Below are positions 44,571 to 56,349 of a DNA stretch of 64,000 nucleotides, piece by piece. The notes under the pieces are model-generated. The model saw only the letters and a list, made by a program, of their open reading frames with translations, made no database searches and was not told the DNA's origin. The DNA comes from Trichosphaerium sp. ATCC 40318 (taxonomy: Eukaryota > Discosea > Flabellinia > Trichosidae), in assembly GCA_038496445.1 (NCBI GenBank), contig JALMLS010000005.1, positions 174,417-238,416 of the forward strand. The letters run 5' to 3'. Position 1 is the first letter of the stretch; every line of letters begins with the position of its first letter. The translations under genes were made by a program, and so were the position numbers.

Positions 44571-46815
44571 CTTGTAAGTTCACTTACGTAGCATTCAATG
44601 CCAAGATTAACGTTATTTTACTAGTACAAGTAAGAATGTGTCATCAAAGTCCCTGTGACTTTTTTGAAGAAAACTCCCGTAAGTGAGCCCTTGTACCACT
44701 GCGGCACGCACGTATTGAATAAAACAAAGGATGTATTGAGGAATTTCTTTGTTCTTTACAATGTCTTGAGGGCGTTAAATCGCTCATAGCTTCAGAGACA
44801 ATTGAGATTAAAAAGAAAATCTCAAATCTAAAAGTACAACTGCCCATACCTTTCCTTTAACGTGCATACCTACCCCATAAAATAGTATGATCTTATAGTG
44901 TCACTGTGCAGCACTTACGTAAGTGCTGCATAAAGTGAACGACATTAGGTACAGGATTAACAAAAGTGAAAGAGAATTGAGTTGTTTGATTCAAAAATAT
45001 GTGTACGCTATAGCTACAACGACGAGTGTATTTTGACAACACTGTAGGCTCTTTTCTCGAGAAGTTGGTTTTGTAAAATCAACAGAAATCCAAACTAGAG
45101 AGCTGCATAGGTGGTTTTAGTTACACGCGACAACCCCAAAGCTCCCAAATCATACAGTAGTCACTGTACTAGGAGCATGTACGCCTCCTGTATAACACAC
45201 GTTGACACCATTAAAACACGTGCTAAAGCAAAATAAATCTGATAAAAACTTACTATCAGCGATTGGCAAAATATGCTCGTGAGTGTTTAAATCAAGCGCC
45301 TGTAAATCTTGAAGGGCCGTCCCAATCTGAAAATGCCATTTTGAATAAACAGTTCGACAAAACACTTCCTTGTCTATATTTATCCTTACAAGTACTACCC
45401 GCGCTGTGCACTGCTCTAATGGTGTGACGAACAACCGCTGGCTTTAAAAAAAGACATACACGCAATGTTCATTGTAGATACCTGCGTTACAGAATTTTAC
45501 AGAAACTAAACAAACAACGCACAGGTTCACATGTGGTAAAACTTGTAACACTCTTTCTGAACAACAAACTACCTTTGTTCGCCACAGAACTGAGCAGAAC
45601 TTCGCCACTTGTGTTTATCAATGTGATATTTAAAAACCACTTTTAAAACTACAACATCCCCACGTATTGGCAAGATTGGTGTACAACGTATTATTTTGTA
45701 GTACTCTACCCTCTTGTTTGTCCTCGTTTTAACTCAGTTCCTCCGGTAGCTAGCCGTGCTTAACAGTGAAAAAATACAACTACATGTGCTGCAAGTGGCT
45801 CCGGACAAGATCTATCTCTTTATTGCCAATCATCCTGGCTTTCAATTGCTGTTTATAAGCAAAAAACTGTACGTTGTGGTTAAAGCTAACGTTAGACGCT
45901 GTACTGGATTCTTGACTTGATTTTAATCATTTCTAACAGAATTTTGTATACAGGATAATACACGCAATGCTCAGATACGCACTGAACAAACATCCTTTTC
46001 TTTACTTCCACAATAAAAAAATCAGCGTATGAAGGTTTCAGCATCAAAGCCAAGAAACGCAACCTCCAACACTTCATTTCTCGGTATGCTTTTTTTGAGA
46101 TACAAATAGTTTCACCTTTCATTTTTTTGCTGTGTTGTAAGATGTAACACGGTACAACTTGACTAAATTTCTTCGACTAAATCAATCAATAGCCCACAAC
46201 GCGCCGAATGCATTCCACGCCGACAGTAGAGATCCTGAACTTTAAGCTAGGTTTCCGGCTGAAAAAAATACATCCAACCTAAAGTACGTAGAATAATCAT
46301 TCCGAATTGGCTTGCCACGTGCACAATTGTGGTCATACACGTTGCACAAGAAGTCTACAACAAACTAAATAGTGCATTTTCTCAACGCGTTGAAATACGG
46401 AGTCTTCTCAGACAAACTTCGGATAAGAAACAATATTGTTGTTATGTTTATTGTTAAATGTCATTACGGACGTAACTATCGTAATCACAATAGTAGCAAT
46501 AGACACAGACTATATAAAGTCCCTTTGCGCAGGCAAGCATTACAATTTGAGTAGAGTGGGTTTTTTGTTGTACAACCACAACAGCAGCAAGATTCTTTAA
46601 TAAATTAGTCCGGTTTATTTCTTAGGATTCTTTGTACATTAAAATTTTTGTGGGTTTTTTTGATAAAGCACCACATGGGAGTTTGTAGTATCGAAAGATA
46701 CTGTGATTTTTACATTTAGTGAGCGACTAAAAGCCAACTAAGACTTTCTGTCTGCTATTATTTACAAGTAGCGCACAAGGTATGCGTTTGAAAAAGGCGA
46801 CAAGTTCAATACTAT
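44571..46815. other. Long gene-poor stretch
   Basis: Over 2.2 kb without a supported gene. On the minus strand, 45470-45240 contains a coding-looking run (TARVVLVRINIDKEVFC, then IGTALQDLQALDLNTHEHIL) that vaguely recalls the start of Mrs2/CorA transporters. The segments expected downstream are absent, so it may be a decayed gene or a chance likeness. The rest is AT-rich, with short homopolymer tracts. Confidence 0.35.
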
Positions 46816-48081
46816 CTAGTAGTACAAAAAGTAGTCGTGAGCCAAGTAACACCTTCTAATATCAAAACCATCGAAGTCTATTGCGTTAAAGAATGGCATC
46901 AAGCTGAATGGACTCATTGGTTTGTCTGTTGGGGATGTCGTAGCTTCAGATGGGATAGATTTGTTCTTTTTTTCGCCGTTGACATTTGTCATTGTTTGGG
47001 CTCTATAATGGCACGCCCATGCTGTTATAGGGACGCCAACGGTCATATTAAAGAATAGAACACGTTTAGCGAGTGGTACCAACGCGTAGCTCAAGCCTTG
47101 AGTAAAAACACTAAAAAGAAAGTAAGAATACTGTTGACTATGACGCGACAAAACCATAAACGAACTCGGGTAGTTTACTAGTTCACAAAAATAGCCGTTT
47201 AAATTTGTTTTATCTTGTTGACGCGTAACAAAGCATTTCTGGCCAAAAAAAAGGAAAAATCAAGTGAAATTTGCCAGCGGTCTCAAAAATGTACCTTGAG
47301 GCTAGAACAGATCCGTATATAGGTAAGAATTCATTTTTAAATGCGTTAGTGACACCATGGCGGGATGTGTTCCCATCTAAAGATGTGTAAGATTTTTTTT
47401 TATAGGGTTCGTCTAGTGTTGTATAGGGGTCTGCGTACCAAGCAAACAGCGTAGGCCAATGTAACCAGAAACAATAGATGGAATAAAAAGTGTTTGATCA
47501 GCTAACAATGGCAATGCTCGTTTCATTATGTCTTGAGGCCGCGTGAGCGTCTTGGGGCGTGGAAAGGTACGAGAGAGAAATCCAAACCAAAAGTGTGCTA
47601 AAGCGATATTAGCAACCATGATTTTAGTGAACTGACAAATCTGTAGGAATGCGGCGGTTTGTGTGTATAGTTCTTAGCGCCGCGCGAGATTTATGGGAAT
47701 GTTTAGTAAGTGCAACTAACCTGATGGAGCCACTAGTAAACCAGCATATGCACCCACTATTGCAGTTCGCTGCCAATTCCATTTGAAGTCCGAATTGTTT
47801 ACATTCGCTGTTTGTAAGCCAAAATCAGCCTGAAAACATCAGCATACGTTTTACATATGGTGTAGCGTACCGATCCCATGATTATAGCGGCTGTTGTGCC
47901 TTTTGCCGAAAGTAAGGAAGTGAAGAAATAGATTGCTTCTAGTACCTTTAGACGGCAATGGGTAGTTCTTTAGGCAATGAGAGTATGATTGCCAAGCCAC
48001 ACGAGCTGGATAAGCAGAAGAAAGAGCCAGAGCTTTTAATTGGCTCGCCAAAGCTGGTGCGACAACTCGTGACGCTGCCAT
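46816..48081 (-). CDS. Mpv17/PMP22 family membrane protein
   Basis: Starts MAASRVVAPALASQLKALAL at 48081. The first family block is WQSYSHCLKNYPLPSK, matching the W..Y...L...P..T motif. Exons then give GTTAAIMGSADFGLQTANV, GAYAGLLVAPS, HFWFGFLSRTFPRPKTL and LLADQTLFIPSIVSGYIG, the conserved K...DQ...P region. The last exon has GLSYALVPLAKRVLFFNMTV and GVPITAWACHY, corresponding to NF..VP...R and W..YLS. Four membrane segments are expected. Mpv17 and PMP22 relatives sit in the inner mitochondrial or peroxisomal membrane and probably form channels or pores. The usual final W..Y is kept only in part (WACHY). The C-terminus has a polar extension rich in Ser, Thr and Pro. The exon around 47380-47280 was assigned by frame only. 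Confidence 0.75.
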
Positions 48082-48780
48082 GTGGTCTTCGTGTCTGAAA
48101 AATGTTACAATTAAGATTATGAAGGACTTTTTTCATTCAGAAAATAAATACTACAAGAAAACAAAATTGCTCTTTAATGCACGGAACTTATCAACGATAG
48201 TCGCATAATACTGTAGGCAGTTAGTTTTTTTTGGATTTTCGCGGATACGCAAATACTACTTACTAATATAGTTTTTCTGACGTAGTCCAGCGTCACAAAC
48301 GTTTTCCCTCGTATTGTGTATCACGATATATACTCCGAATGTTGGTTCGCTATTCACTACTTTTTACACAAAACTCATTTTTCACGGTTTTTTTTCTCTT
48401 CACGTTTATTTTTGTGAATGTGGTGAGTCTTCGAGCCACATCAAAACTAGCCTTTCGCACTGCGTATTGCCAAATAAAGACATTTTAAACAACAAGGATT
48501 TAAAAATACTTTCAAAAATACGACAATACTACAACCCATGTCAACATTACGGTCACGCTATAAAAAATTATATATGATGGTTTCTAACATGTTTTACGAA
48601 AACTTTTCCAACATGATATGTGAAAATAGCAAAACGTTTTTCGAGAAACAACAGTGCACCTGTGGTACTAAAATTATTTTATATACTATTGTACGTACAA
48701 CAGGTATTTAAATGCAATCCAAAACGCAACAGCAGACTCCGTCGATTTTTTTTTCGAACTTCGAAAAACCGTTTAAATAT
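48082..48780. other. AT-rich spacer
   Basis: About 700 bp with no gene seen. The left part should carry the Mpv17-like promoter. A 100-residue rightward frame (48712-49014) is the antisense of the neighbouring gene's last exon. Confidence 0.4.
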
Positions 48781-50068
48781 TTATATTTGATCCATAGGTA
48801 CATGATCTTCATGAGGTCCATCGTCTTTATATGCTTTTCTATACTTTCCTTTTGTTTTACAGCACTTTGTCATAGCTATTTCAATACCATAACCAGCAAA
48901 AAACAGGCCAATGTATACAAGTATAAACACAGGGTAAAACGTGATAGCCATGAAAAGACCAAGCGCAGCTTTATCTGGATTCTGGGCGTCGTAAACCCAA
49001 CTACAACAAACTAGTTACTACAGAAACCCCGCGAACTGTTTTAAAAAGTACAAGTGCGCTAGTACTAATTAAGTTATTGTACGTACTGATCCGTTGCTCC
49101 CCACCATATAATGCTAAATATTTCATACACAATAATGTATCCGGCTGAAAATACAACATGCTTAGGAAAGAAGGGCATACTATTATGTAAATTAGTGTAA
49201 GTTCAAATAGTTTTGTTGTATCCTTACACATTCAACATCATTTCTATTGTTATCAATAGAATATTAACGCCATGGCCATGAAAGCTGTAGAAAGTGAAAT
49301 TGCAACCATCGTTACCTTACATCCAAAATAAGAAAGGCACGTAATCACGTGTCCACAAAAAGTGACATGATAAAAATCATCAGGACCAGATCTCGGGACG
49401 TACTCAATGCACAACCAGCGCCTACCACAAATATCCAATACAAAAGTGTAACCGTCCATGCCGCAGTCCAAACGAGAGTATAGAAGCCCCACAAAAAGTA
49501 CTCCCAACACCCAATCTAAGAAACAAAAAAAAAGTCAGAAATAAAAATCACAACTTGATCTCCTATGTCTATTGTGGTTACCTTTGAATCTGTAGAATAT
49601 AAATCATCCTTAAATACAAGCCTAAACGATTGCACAGTAGCCATACCAAACCATATTGCCAGTAAAGTGTACGACCAATTTGTGTTAAATATAAAAAACG
49701 TATACCTACGTCATGTCAATATTTTATAGCTTCAGCAATACTAAATTGTTCTTTGCAGCTAATTTAAAAAAAAGGGTAAAAACGGGAAATTTTTTGGTTA
49801 GTAGCACTAAATGAGTTGATAAATAGTACTGAAGGCAGAATTATACGTACCATGGACTTCCTGTGATGCCATTAAAGTTTGTATCGCCATGTTGTATGTA
49901 TAGAGCTCCTGCTTCAGTAGCGAGGAGATACAACGTGCACAATAGACGAAATACGGCCATCCACACTGTTGGTATTGCCCACGAAATTGCCGTTGAGCCT
50001 GGATTTAGTCCCTCACGTCCCCATGCGCAGCAAGGGATACAGCAGTATGGTGGGCTACATTTGGGCAT
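48781..50068 (-). CDS. Rolling stone-like multi-pass membrane protein
   Basis: Starts MPKCSPPYCCIPCCAWGREG at 50068, a cysteine-rich cytoplasmic start that may be palmitoylated. The first membrane segment is TVWMAVFRLLCTLYLLATEA. Exon 2 reads FNTNWSYTLLAIWFGMATVQ, very like the (F/Y).T(N/H)W...L....F signature of rolling stone proteins. Then come DWVLGVLFVGLLYSRLDCG, further hydrophobic segments (TLIYIIVCPSFLSMLYF), and last FMAITFYPVFILVYIGLFFA with a charged tail ending PMDQI. Six or so membrane helices are expected. In flies rolling stone takes part in myoblast fusion, but most relatives are uncharacterised. About seven exons; the middle exon joins (49500-49050) were not verified. Confidence 0.65.
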
Positions 50069-51479
50069 GATGTTTTGTAAGTAATTGATAGTTTATTCCC
50101 TTTTCCACGTTTACGCGCTATGATACGATGTGCAGTTAACACTTGGACTTTATTGAAGCAAAACTGTGTTGTTTGAACGCTCCGGTTGAAGAAATTGCGC
50201 TAAAAACAGACAAGCTTCCGTTATCACCTACGTTTATTGCGAGTATACGTAAGGTGTCCAACAATAGTATTAATTGTTTTACAAACAAACCAGAGTTGAC
50301 TGTATTTAAATTGTCGTTATAAAATTCCACTTGAATTATGTAATGGCAAGAGGGGCACAGGTAGCACTACGCTTAGTTGAAATAACATTGAACGAATCAT
50401 CACGTCACACTCAAAAATTGGCAAGGCTACCATAGTGTAGCGACAGATATTAATGATAGAAAGAAACAACACAGACTTATTGGAGTAAATTAAATAATTT
50501 TATTAAGCGAAACAACTTGGTAGTTGTCGTTAATCTTTACGATATCTCGTCCAGTATTCGACACTGGAGTGCGTTCAATTTATTCTCTTCATTCATACGC
50601 GAATAACATAGTGTCTTGGTAATATCAAAGCCTGTAATACAATAAGTACTTGGTCTGAATGTTGTTTAACTTTTCATAAAAGAAAAAGTAAAGATTTCAG
50701 GGTTGTAACTGTGGCGACACATGTTCTTTCCGATGACGCGATGAATGTATAATTGTTGGGTAATCATTAAGAAAAATCGGCTGTCAAACCAAAAAAGTTC
50801 GGCGAACGTACGTTATTGTAGACGCTTGAGAGTTTTATTAGTCGACTCGTCTTGGTGCTGTCTTGTAACAGACACCAAGGTAGCCAGAACTACGCCAGAG
50901 AAGCCAGTTGTGCTAACATCAGAAAGCCTTTTATCAAGAGTTAGGAAGGAACGCAGAAAACGAAAAAAAATCGTTTTGTAAAGAAATGGCTTCAGACCCT
51001 AAGGATAGGAAAAAATCACAGAAGTTCACCCTAGTTTTTATCCATCATGTTGTTTTGTTTTTGTGTTTGTTCGTTGGCAAAGAAAAATATCGTACCTAGC
51101 GTTTTGGCGTTTAGGGCATCAGTGCATGGTTGAAGTGGTTATAGCGTCGTTGCGCTCACTAGTATCGTTAATACTTGATATTAAAAGGCAGAAACATGAG
51201 AATTTTTTCGAAATCGTCAGAAAAATAGCTAAAAGGTTGTACTCATAGTGGCCACCACTTGGTAGGGTAACACGGTATGGTCATCACGAGAAAAAGAAAA
51301 CAAAACAAGCCGAGAAGTGTGGAAATGCGTACCTTGTAGTTATTCAAGTATTTTCAGGAGGAGTTGTCATGACTGCTTGATTTTTTGATTATGGTTTAAG
51401 TAGGAGTGAAATCATTAAGTCAATGTTTAAGTTGCGAGAAATTGGTGTCAAACGTATGTCGAAAACGACACTCAACTCT
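50069..51479. other. Gene-poor stretch with weak exon candidates
   Basis: Candidate fragments only: a 64-residue minus frame ending at 50136 (DTLRILAINVGDNGSLSVF), a minus frame near 50640-50520 ending NKLNALQCRILDEIS, and a plus frame at 50870-50981 ending SLLSRVRKERRKRKKIVL. They could be exons of one or two small genes, but starts and splices do not connect. Confidence 0.3.
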
Positions 51480-52675
51480 TTACAAATAAACATACAATAC
51501 TATAGCTACAAGTGCAATAAAAAATGTCAAAAGAATGCTTCTGCCACATCGCCTCGCTTTAAAGAATAAAGCAAGAGCAGTAGAATCACTCCAAATGTCA
51601 GTTTTTAGGTCGCAATACGCTCCCTTCTTGAACAGCTCTTGCGAGAAACCTACAATGCGTGAGCTAAGAATGCGCTTTGGTGACTTTTTTGTTTTGAAGA
51701 AAAAAACGAGTACCTAAAGTCAATCCCCACAGCTGATATTCAACTTTGTTTTGGCGTGGGTTAATTGTGGTCTTCGCTATCGTTTCATTTACTTGTGGTA
51801 GTACGATAGACGGGAAGAATACTTTTGTAGCACCAACTGTCTTAGCAACATAGAGAAAAATTGGCCAAAATTTAAGATCCTAGAAAACTTTGAGTGGTCG
51901 TTTTCATCCGCGTGGAGTACCTTTAAAAGCACTACTACTGGTTCATTAGAGTTGTTAGCACGTAGGAAATTAATGGGTATCCATCTAGTGCCATATACTT
52001 CTGATGTTTGCAACGTAAAAGGTTCCGTGTCATGAGTTAGTTGTAAGAAAACTAGCAGCAATTAGACATCAAATAGCGATTCCTTTAATACCAAAGCAAC
52101 TGACTACCATGTCTTTACTTCTCCTGCCCGTGCTTTTATCATTAAGACGACATAAAAGCGCGTAGCGCTCTCTACAACAGAGTTAGAAGGAAATGTCATT
52201 TTGTGTTGGCTACCTATTTGACAGGTCAACACCAATTTCCTCGTTAAACTCTCTAATGGCTGTTTCTAGTGGTGTTTCGTCGTTTTCGCCCTTGCCACCT
52301 GGAAAAGCGACCTGATGAGGTTAGACTATGTTAATAATTCGTCCTTAGATGCGCACATGTCCACTCCAACGATCTCGCTTGTTTATAGCGCGTTTCATGT
52401 ACAGTATTTCAACGGTTCCATTCTTTACCCATTTGTCTGGTATAAACATCAGTACCAATGGTTTATTGTAATGGAGGCGACATCGTACAGTCCAGAAACG
52501 TTTTAACATTACTTGTTGAACTGTTATTTATTGGAGCTGTTACACTCGATGGAGAAATGCGCAACAAGCATACTATGGAGGCCCGACGACCTTTAGGTGG
52601 CAGAACTTTAGCAGGCACCTTAGAATTATGTAATTTGCACAAAAAATTGATTTCTGCGCTTGTATGACTAGTCAT
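51480..52675 (-). CDS. Tail-anchored Nudix hydrolase, CoA-diphosphatase-like
   Basis: Starts MTSHTSAEINFLCKLHNSKV at 52675. The core begins GRRASIVCLLRISPS, then WVKNGTVEILYMKRAINK, DRWSGHVAFPGGKG. The Nudix box is complete: GGKGENDETPLETAIREFNE joined to EIGVDL. Later exons give VFLQLTHDTEPFTLQTSEVY, GTRWIPINFLRAN and YQLWGLTLG. The final exon ends RSILLTFFIALVAIVLYVYL and stop, a single C-terminal membrane anchor. Nudix enzymes cleave nucleoside diphosphates linked to another moiety. The WSG....PGGK lead-in and LWGLT match the CoA-diphosphatase/NUDT7-8-like branch, though the substrate is not proven. The C-terminal anchor suggests placement on the ER, peroxisome or mitochondrial outer membrane, facing the cytosol. 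About six introns, one with a GTACTC donor and TTGTAG acceptor. Confidence 0.85.
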
Positions 52676-53055
52676 GGCGACATTTGGACTTTGACAATTT
52701 GCAACCTTGTTTTAGTCAAACGTGGTACATCGGTTTTAATCAAGAACTACCCAAGTCGCACACATTGAGGTACGTTTTTTGGTGACATTTACTTAGAACA
52801 GCGCTCTAGCTGTTAAATCTGTCACAAAAAAAGCGTTTATTGGTAGCGTCACGCGCTGTTACTCTCTTAGTACAATTTAAACCACGCAAAAGGTGTAACA
52901 GCTGATCTGCCACCCTCCTCCCATTGATCGACGCGTATCCAACAAAACTAGTCTGTTTTTATGGATTTTGATTTTACGGAAAACTTTGGAATGATACACA
53001 AAATTATTTTGATCTGTAAGCTTTTACACACTAAAATACAACTTGTAGGCCAAAA
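52676..53055. promoter_or_regulatory. Divergent upstream region (Nudix / FKBP genes)
   Basis: The 380 bp between two divergent starts. It should contain both promoters. No motif identified. Confidence 0.35.
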
Positions 53056-53893
53056 ATGAAAGTTCTACAACTTGTTCTCATCTCATTATGCATGGCCGCA
53101 TGCCTCACCTATGTCATTGCTCAAGAAGATGTTAATGCAAGCGAAAAACCAGTACGGCGCGCAAAGAAACTGCCTTTAAACCAAAAAATTAAATCATGTC
53201 AAGGAAGTAGATATCACAACAATAAAAGAGTCTGCACACTGTACGCAACGCGCACAACTCGGAGATGTTGTAGCTGTACGTGCGCACATAATGACGTGTC
53301 AAGTTCGAAAATAGCTGACACAAAAAAAGGTCCACTACACTGGAAAACTACATGAATCCCAACAAGTATTTGATTCCTCTCAAGGACGTGACCCACTCTC
53401 CTTCACTTTGGGTAGTGGACAAGTCATTCCAGGCTATGAGCGCGTAAGTTTGTGTACTGCCAATCCGGTTTATACGTTTTAAAGTTACTATTATCTTACT
53501 TGATTAGGGTGTTGTAGGCATGTGCAAGGGCGAGAAAAGACGTCTTGTCATCCCTCCTGAGCTTGCTTGTACGTTATTTATGACTTATCGTGTAGAGTAA
53601 CTCTTTTAGATGGTGCAAAAGGTATAGATGGTGCTATTCCACCTGCAGCAACGCTAGATTTTGAAGTAGAACTTGTTGGCATTGAACGCGTTTCACCATT
53701 TCTCCCAGTCATCCGTTTCATTCGCTTGATGCTACCTTACTTGGCTCTTATTGGTCTTGGCATCTACGTCTTTATGAACATCCTTAACAGTGCCCCAAAG
53801 ACTGTCAAAAAGCATCAATTCAAAAAGCTTTCTAATAAGCCTCTCTCAAAGAAAAAACAAAAGAGACTACGTGCTAAGGGTAAAGAGTTCTAA
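53056..53893 (+). CDS. ER-type FKBP peptidyl-prolyl isomerase with C-terminal membrane anchor
   Basis: Signal peptide [20 protein letters not shown] at the start. After a GTACGG intron with an AAG acceptor, the protein reads [13 protein letters not shown] and [11 protein letters not shown], the FKBP lead-in. The domain continues [56 protein letters not shown] and [15 protein letters not shown]. Pocket residues Tyr (HYTG), Phe-Asp (VFDSS), Val-Ile (QVIPGYE) and the Tyr of LAYG are present. The pocket Trp of FKBP12 is Tyr here (PGYE). A membrane segment follows ([18 protein letters not shown]) and then a basic cytoplasmic tail [15 protein letters not shown]. The order signal-FKBP-TM resembles FKBP11-type secretory-pathway proteins. 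It should help proline isomerisation of secreted proteins in the ER lumen. Confidence 0.88.
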
Positions 53894-54132
53894 ATTAAAT
53901 AAAACGAGTGCCAGCTTTGTTTTTGGTGACATTTCGTTTACTTTGTTTGATTTTGCTAGTAGTGTCAAACACGTTTTACAGCTGTAGTGTGCGTACCACA
54001 TGCGGTTTTAGATGTCCAAACTACTGTTTTTTCAGTGATGCGCTGCAAACCGCGCGTGTTGGTTTGCAAAGTCACACAAAAACGCCAGAGGCGTTATTCT
54101 AGTTATGTAGCTGCGTACGGGAAATATTTCGA
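53894..54132. other. Gap before HA-repeat/nuclease gene 2
   Basis: Probably includes the FKBP 3' end and an unresolved first exon of the next gene. A 64-residue frame beginning MPALFLVTFRLLCLILLVVS at 53908 has a hydrophobic start but does not join cleanly. Confidence 0.3.
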
Positions 54133-56209
54133 TTGAATTACGTTATTTACACAAACAGTTCTGCTCCTTCGCAATCATGGGGGCATTGGCGTAGCGTTGA
54201 TAACCAACGTGATTCAATGGATGGTCTAGCGGAAGAACTCAACGTAAAAGTACTGTCTGAGTGGTACAACGTCACAAAACGCGATGTGCGCAGTTGTGGA
54301 CGCTCTGGATTGTTAAAAAGGTTGGCAGTTGCCATTTTGGATTGTTATTAATTTATTTCCTCAACAGATACGGTGATTCAGTGTCTACTTGTTTAAAAGT
54401 GATGTATCCAAACTTTAAGTGGCATCCATGGAAGTTTTCGTAAGTTATTGTTTTTCGCGTTTTTTGCCCAACCAACAATCTTTTTTAGGAGTGCACCACA
54501 ACGATATTGGGGCGATATTAAAAATCAATACACTACAATAAACGAATTCGCTGAAGGTTTAAACATAAAAACACTTGAGGGTTGGTATAACATTGAAAAA
54601 AGTGACATTCTAAACTATGGCGGAAATGTTATGCAGAGGTATTTTTTTTTAACTGTTCAATATCTCATCTCTTGTAAATTAATATTGGGTAAGCTTTGGG
54701 ACATCTCTTTGTCAGTGGCTGATATCAGAGTTTCCAAACTATGATTGGAAACCATGGCAGTTCAAGTGCGTGTTGATGACTATTGACAGTTCTATTTTTT
54801 ATTACAAAAACTTCAGTTTGTATTTATCAAGAGAACTTAGAGTTGCGCCAAAGCGATATTGGGATACTACAGAGAATCAACGTCTAGCTATGGAGCATGT
54901 TGGTGAGATACTAGATATAAAACACTTAGATGAGTGGTACGAAGTCACTGGAGACATTTGTTACAAGTATGGTTTGGGTGGTATGCTCACAAAGATGTAC
55001 GTGGACATGACATAGTACATTTTCTAACAGAGCTCCAAATTGTAGGTACAACATGTCAATATCGCTGTGTTTATCTACGTTATATCCAAATCACGACTGG
55101 ATTTTATGGCGGTTCAAGTACGCCAACATAAAAATTGATTTTATACAAACGCTTTACAATAGCAAACCTCCTGTGAGATATTGGCAAGGTCAAGCAATAA
55201 AAGACAATGTAGAGAGTGTGGAAACAGGCAAGAAGAAAACTAGGTTGGAATACACACGTGATAGGTTTTCATCACTAAGAGAACAACTCAAAATAACGTC
55301 TCCAGAAATGTGGTGCGTGACACATTTTGACACATTGTCAAATTTTCAGTGAAACAACTGTAATGTTGTTTCTTCATTTTTCGACACTCTTAGCAAGCAA
55401 CGTTGTAAGGTTGTAAGAGGGCTTATTATTTCTTTGTTCGCACTTTTTTGGGTTGGTTGTTTAATTTATTGAGCTAGGTACCGTGTTTCGGTGAAACAGT
55501 TCCAACAGTATAATTGTACTCCACTACTACGCTACTGGCCGCAAGTACTACGTTTATTAGAACCGAACTTCTCTTGGGATTGGAGGAATTTTAATCTACG
55601 TAATAAACAAACCACACAAAAGTAGGATACACAAGAAAAGAAGTCCGATAGTTATTGATGATTTTGCTGTAGGTTACTGTTAGATTGTGTAAGGCGAATT
55701 TTTCCTCAGTATCAGGTTGAGGAGGAAACTTTCATAGAAATGGCATCTATCGAAGGTGGTCTTATTAATGTCGATGTTTATGTACCAGAGATTAACCTCG
55801 CTATTGAGTACCAAGGTTAGGATTTTTGTTTCCAAAAGAAATACTTTTTCCTTTAAACTTTCAATTTCTGAATCTTACTCTACCAGGTGAACAACATTAT
55901 GGTGATGTGTTAAAATGGCACCCTTCGAATATGCAGCAAGCCCGTGATGCTGAGAAAAAGCAAGTTTGTAAAGTTGCCGGTACAGCATTAGCTTTTTTTC
56001 CTTTTCTGAGTTCTTTAGGTATTTGTGTTGTACCAATACCATTCACATGGACAGGTGACATTGCGTCTATAGTGGCTACTATACAATACTATAAACCATC
56101 TCTTGCGTTATCTGTACCTATTGGAGCGCGTCCTCTTATAGAGAACACAAATAACTTGACAGGTGAACAGGTTGAACTAATGGCTCCAAATACAATGCCT
56201 GTCATGTAA
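54133..56209 (+). CDS. HA-like repeat/PD-(D/E)XK-like nuclease protein, copy 2
   Basis: Paralogue of the gene at 42.0 kb with the same order: four HA-like repeats and a C-terminal nuclease-like domain. Repeats read HWRSVDNQRDSMDGLAEEL with LSEWYNV and MYPNFKWHPWKF; RYWGDIKNQYTTINEF with LEGWYNI and SFPNYDWKPWQF; RYWDTTENQRLAMEHVGEI with LDEWYEV and LYPNHDWILWRF; and a diverged fourth with LEPNFSWDWRNF. The nuclease part is LINVDVYVPEINLAIEYQ, GEQHYGDVLKWHPSNMQQ, RDAEKKQVCKVAG, IPFTWTGDIASIVATIQYY. An intron splits the codon after EYQ at exactly the same place as in copy 1. This copy ends cleanly with PNTMPVM. No ATG is found for the first exon. Both copies keep the acidic residues, so both may be active. 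Confidence 0.7.
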
Positions 56210-56349
56210 AAAAATTTTGTAAATAGTAAAGCAATTGTAGAAGAACACGTGGAGCCATAAAGTACAAAAAGAAAAAAAGCCAAAACAAACATTATACTGC
56301 ATAGTCAGTTTAAGTGTATACCAGTACTTACAGTGAAGAAGGCTGTTTA
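56210..56349. other. Convergent 3' region
   Basis: A 140-bp gap between the stops of the nuclease gene and the WD protein gene. It must hold both polyadenylation regions. Confidence 0.35.

Noticed and set aside
46372-46554. 60-residue plus frame
   Set aside because: No domain, no splice partners and no upstream features; likely chance.
50860-50890. Short hairpin CTTGGTG...CACCAAG
   Set aside because: A 7-bp stem with no U-run or neighbouring signal is expected by chance in 64 kb.
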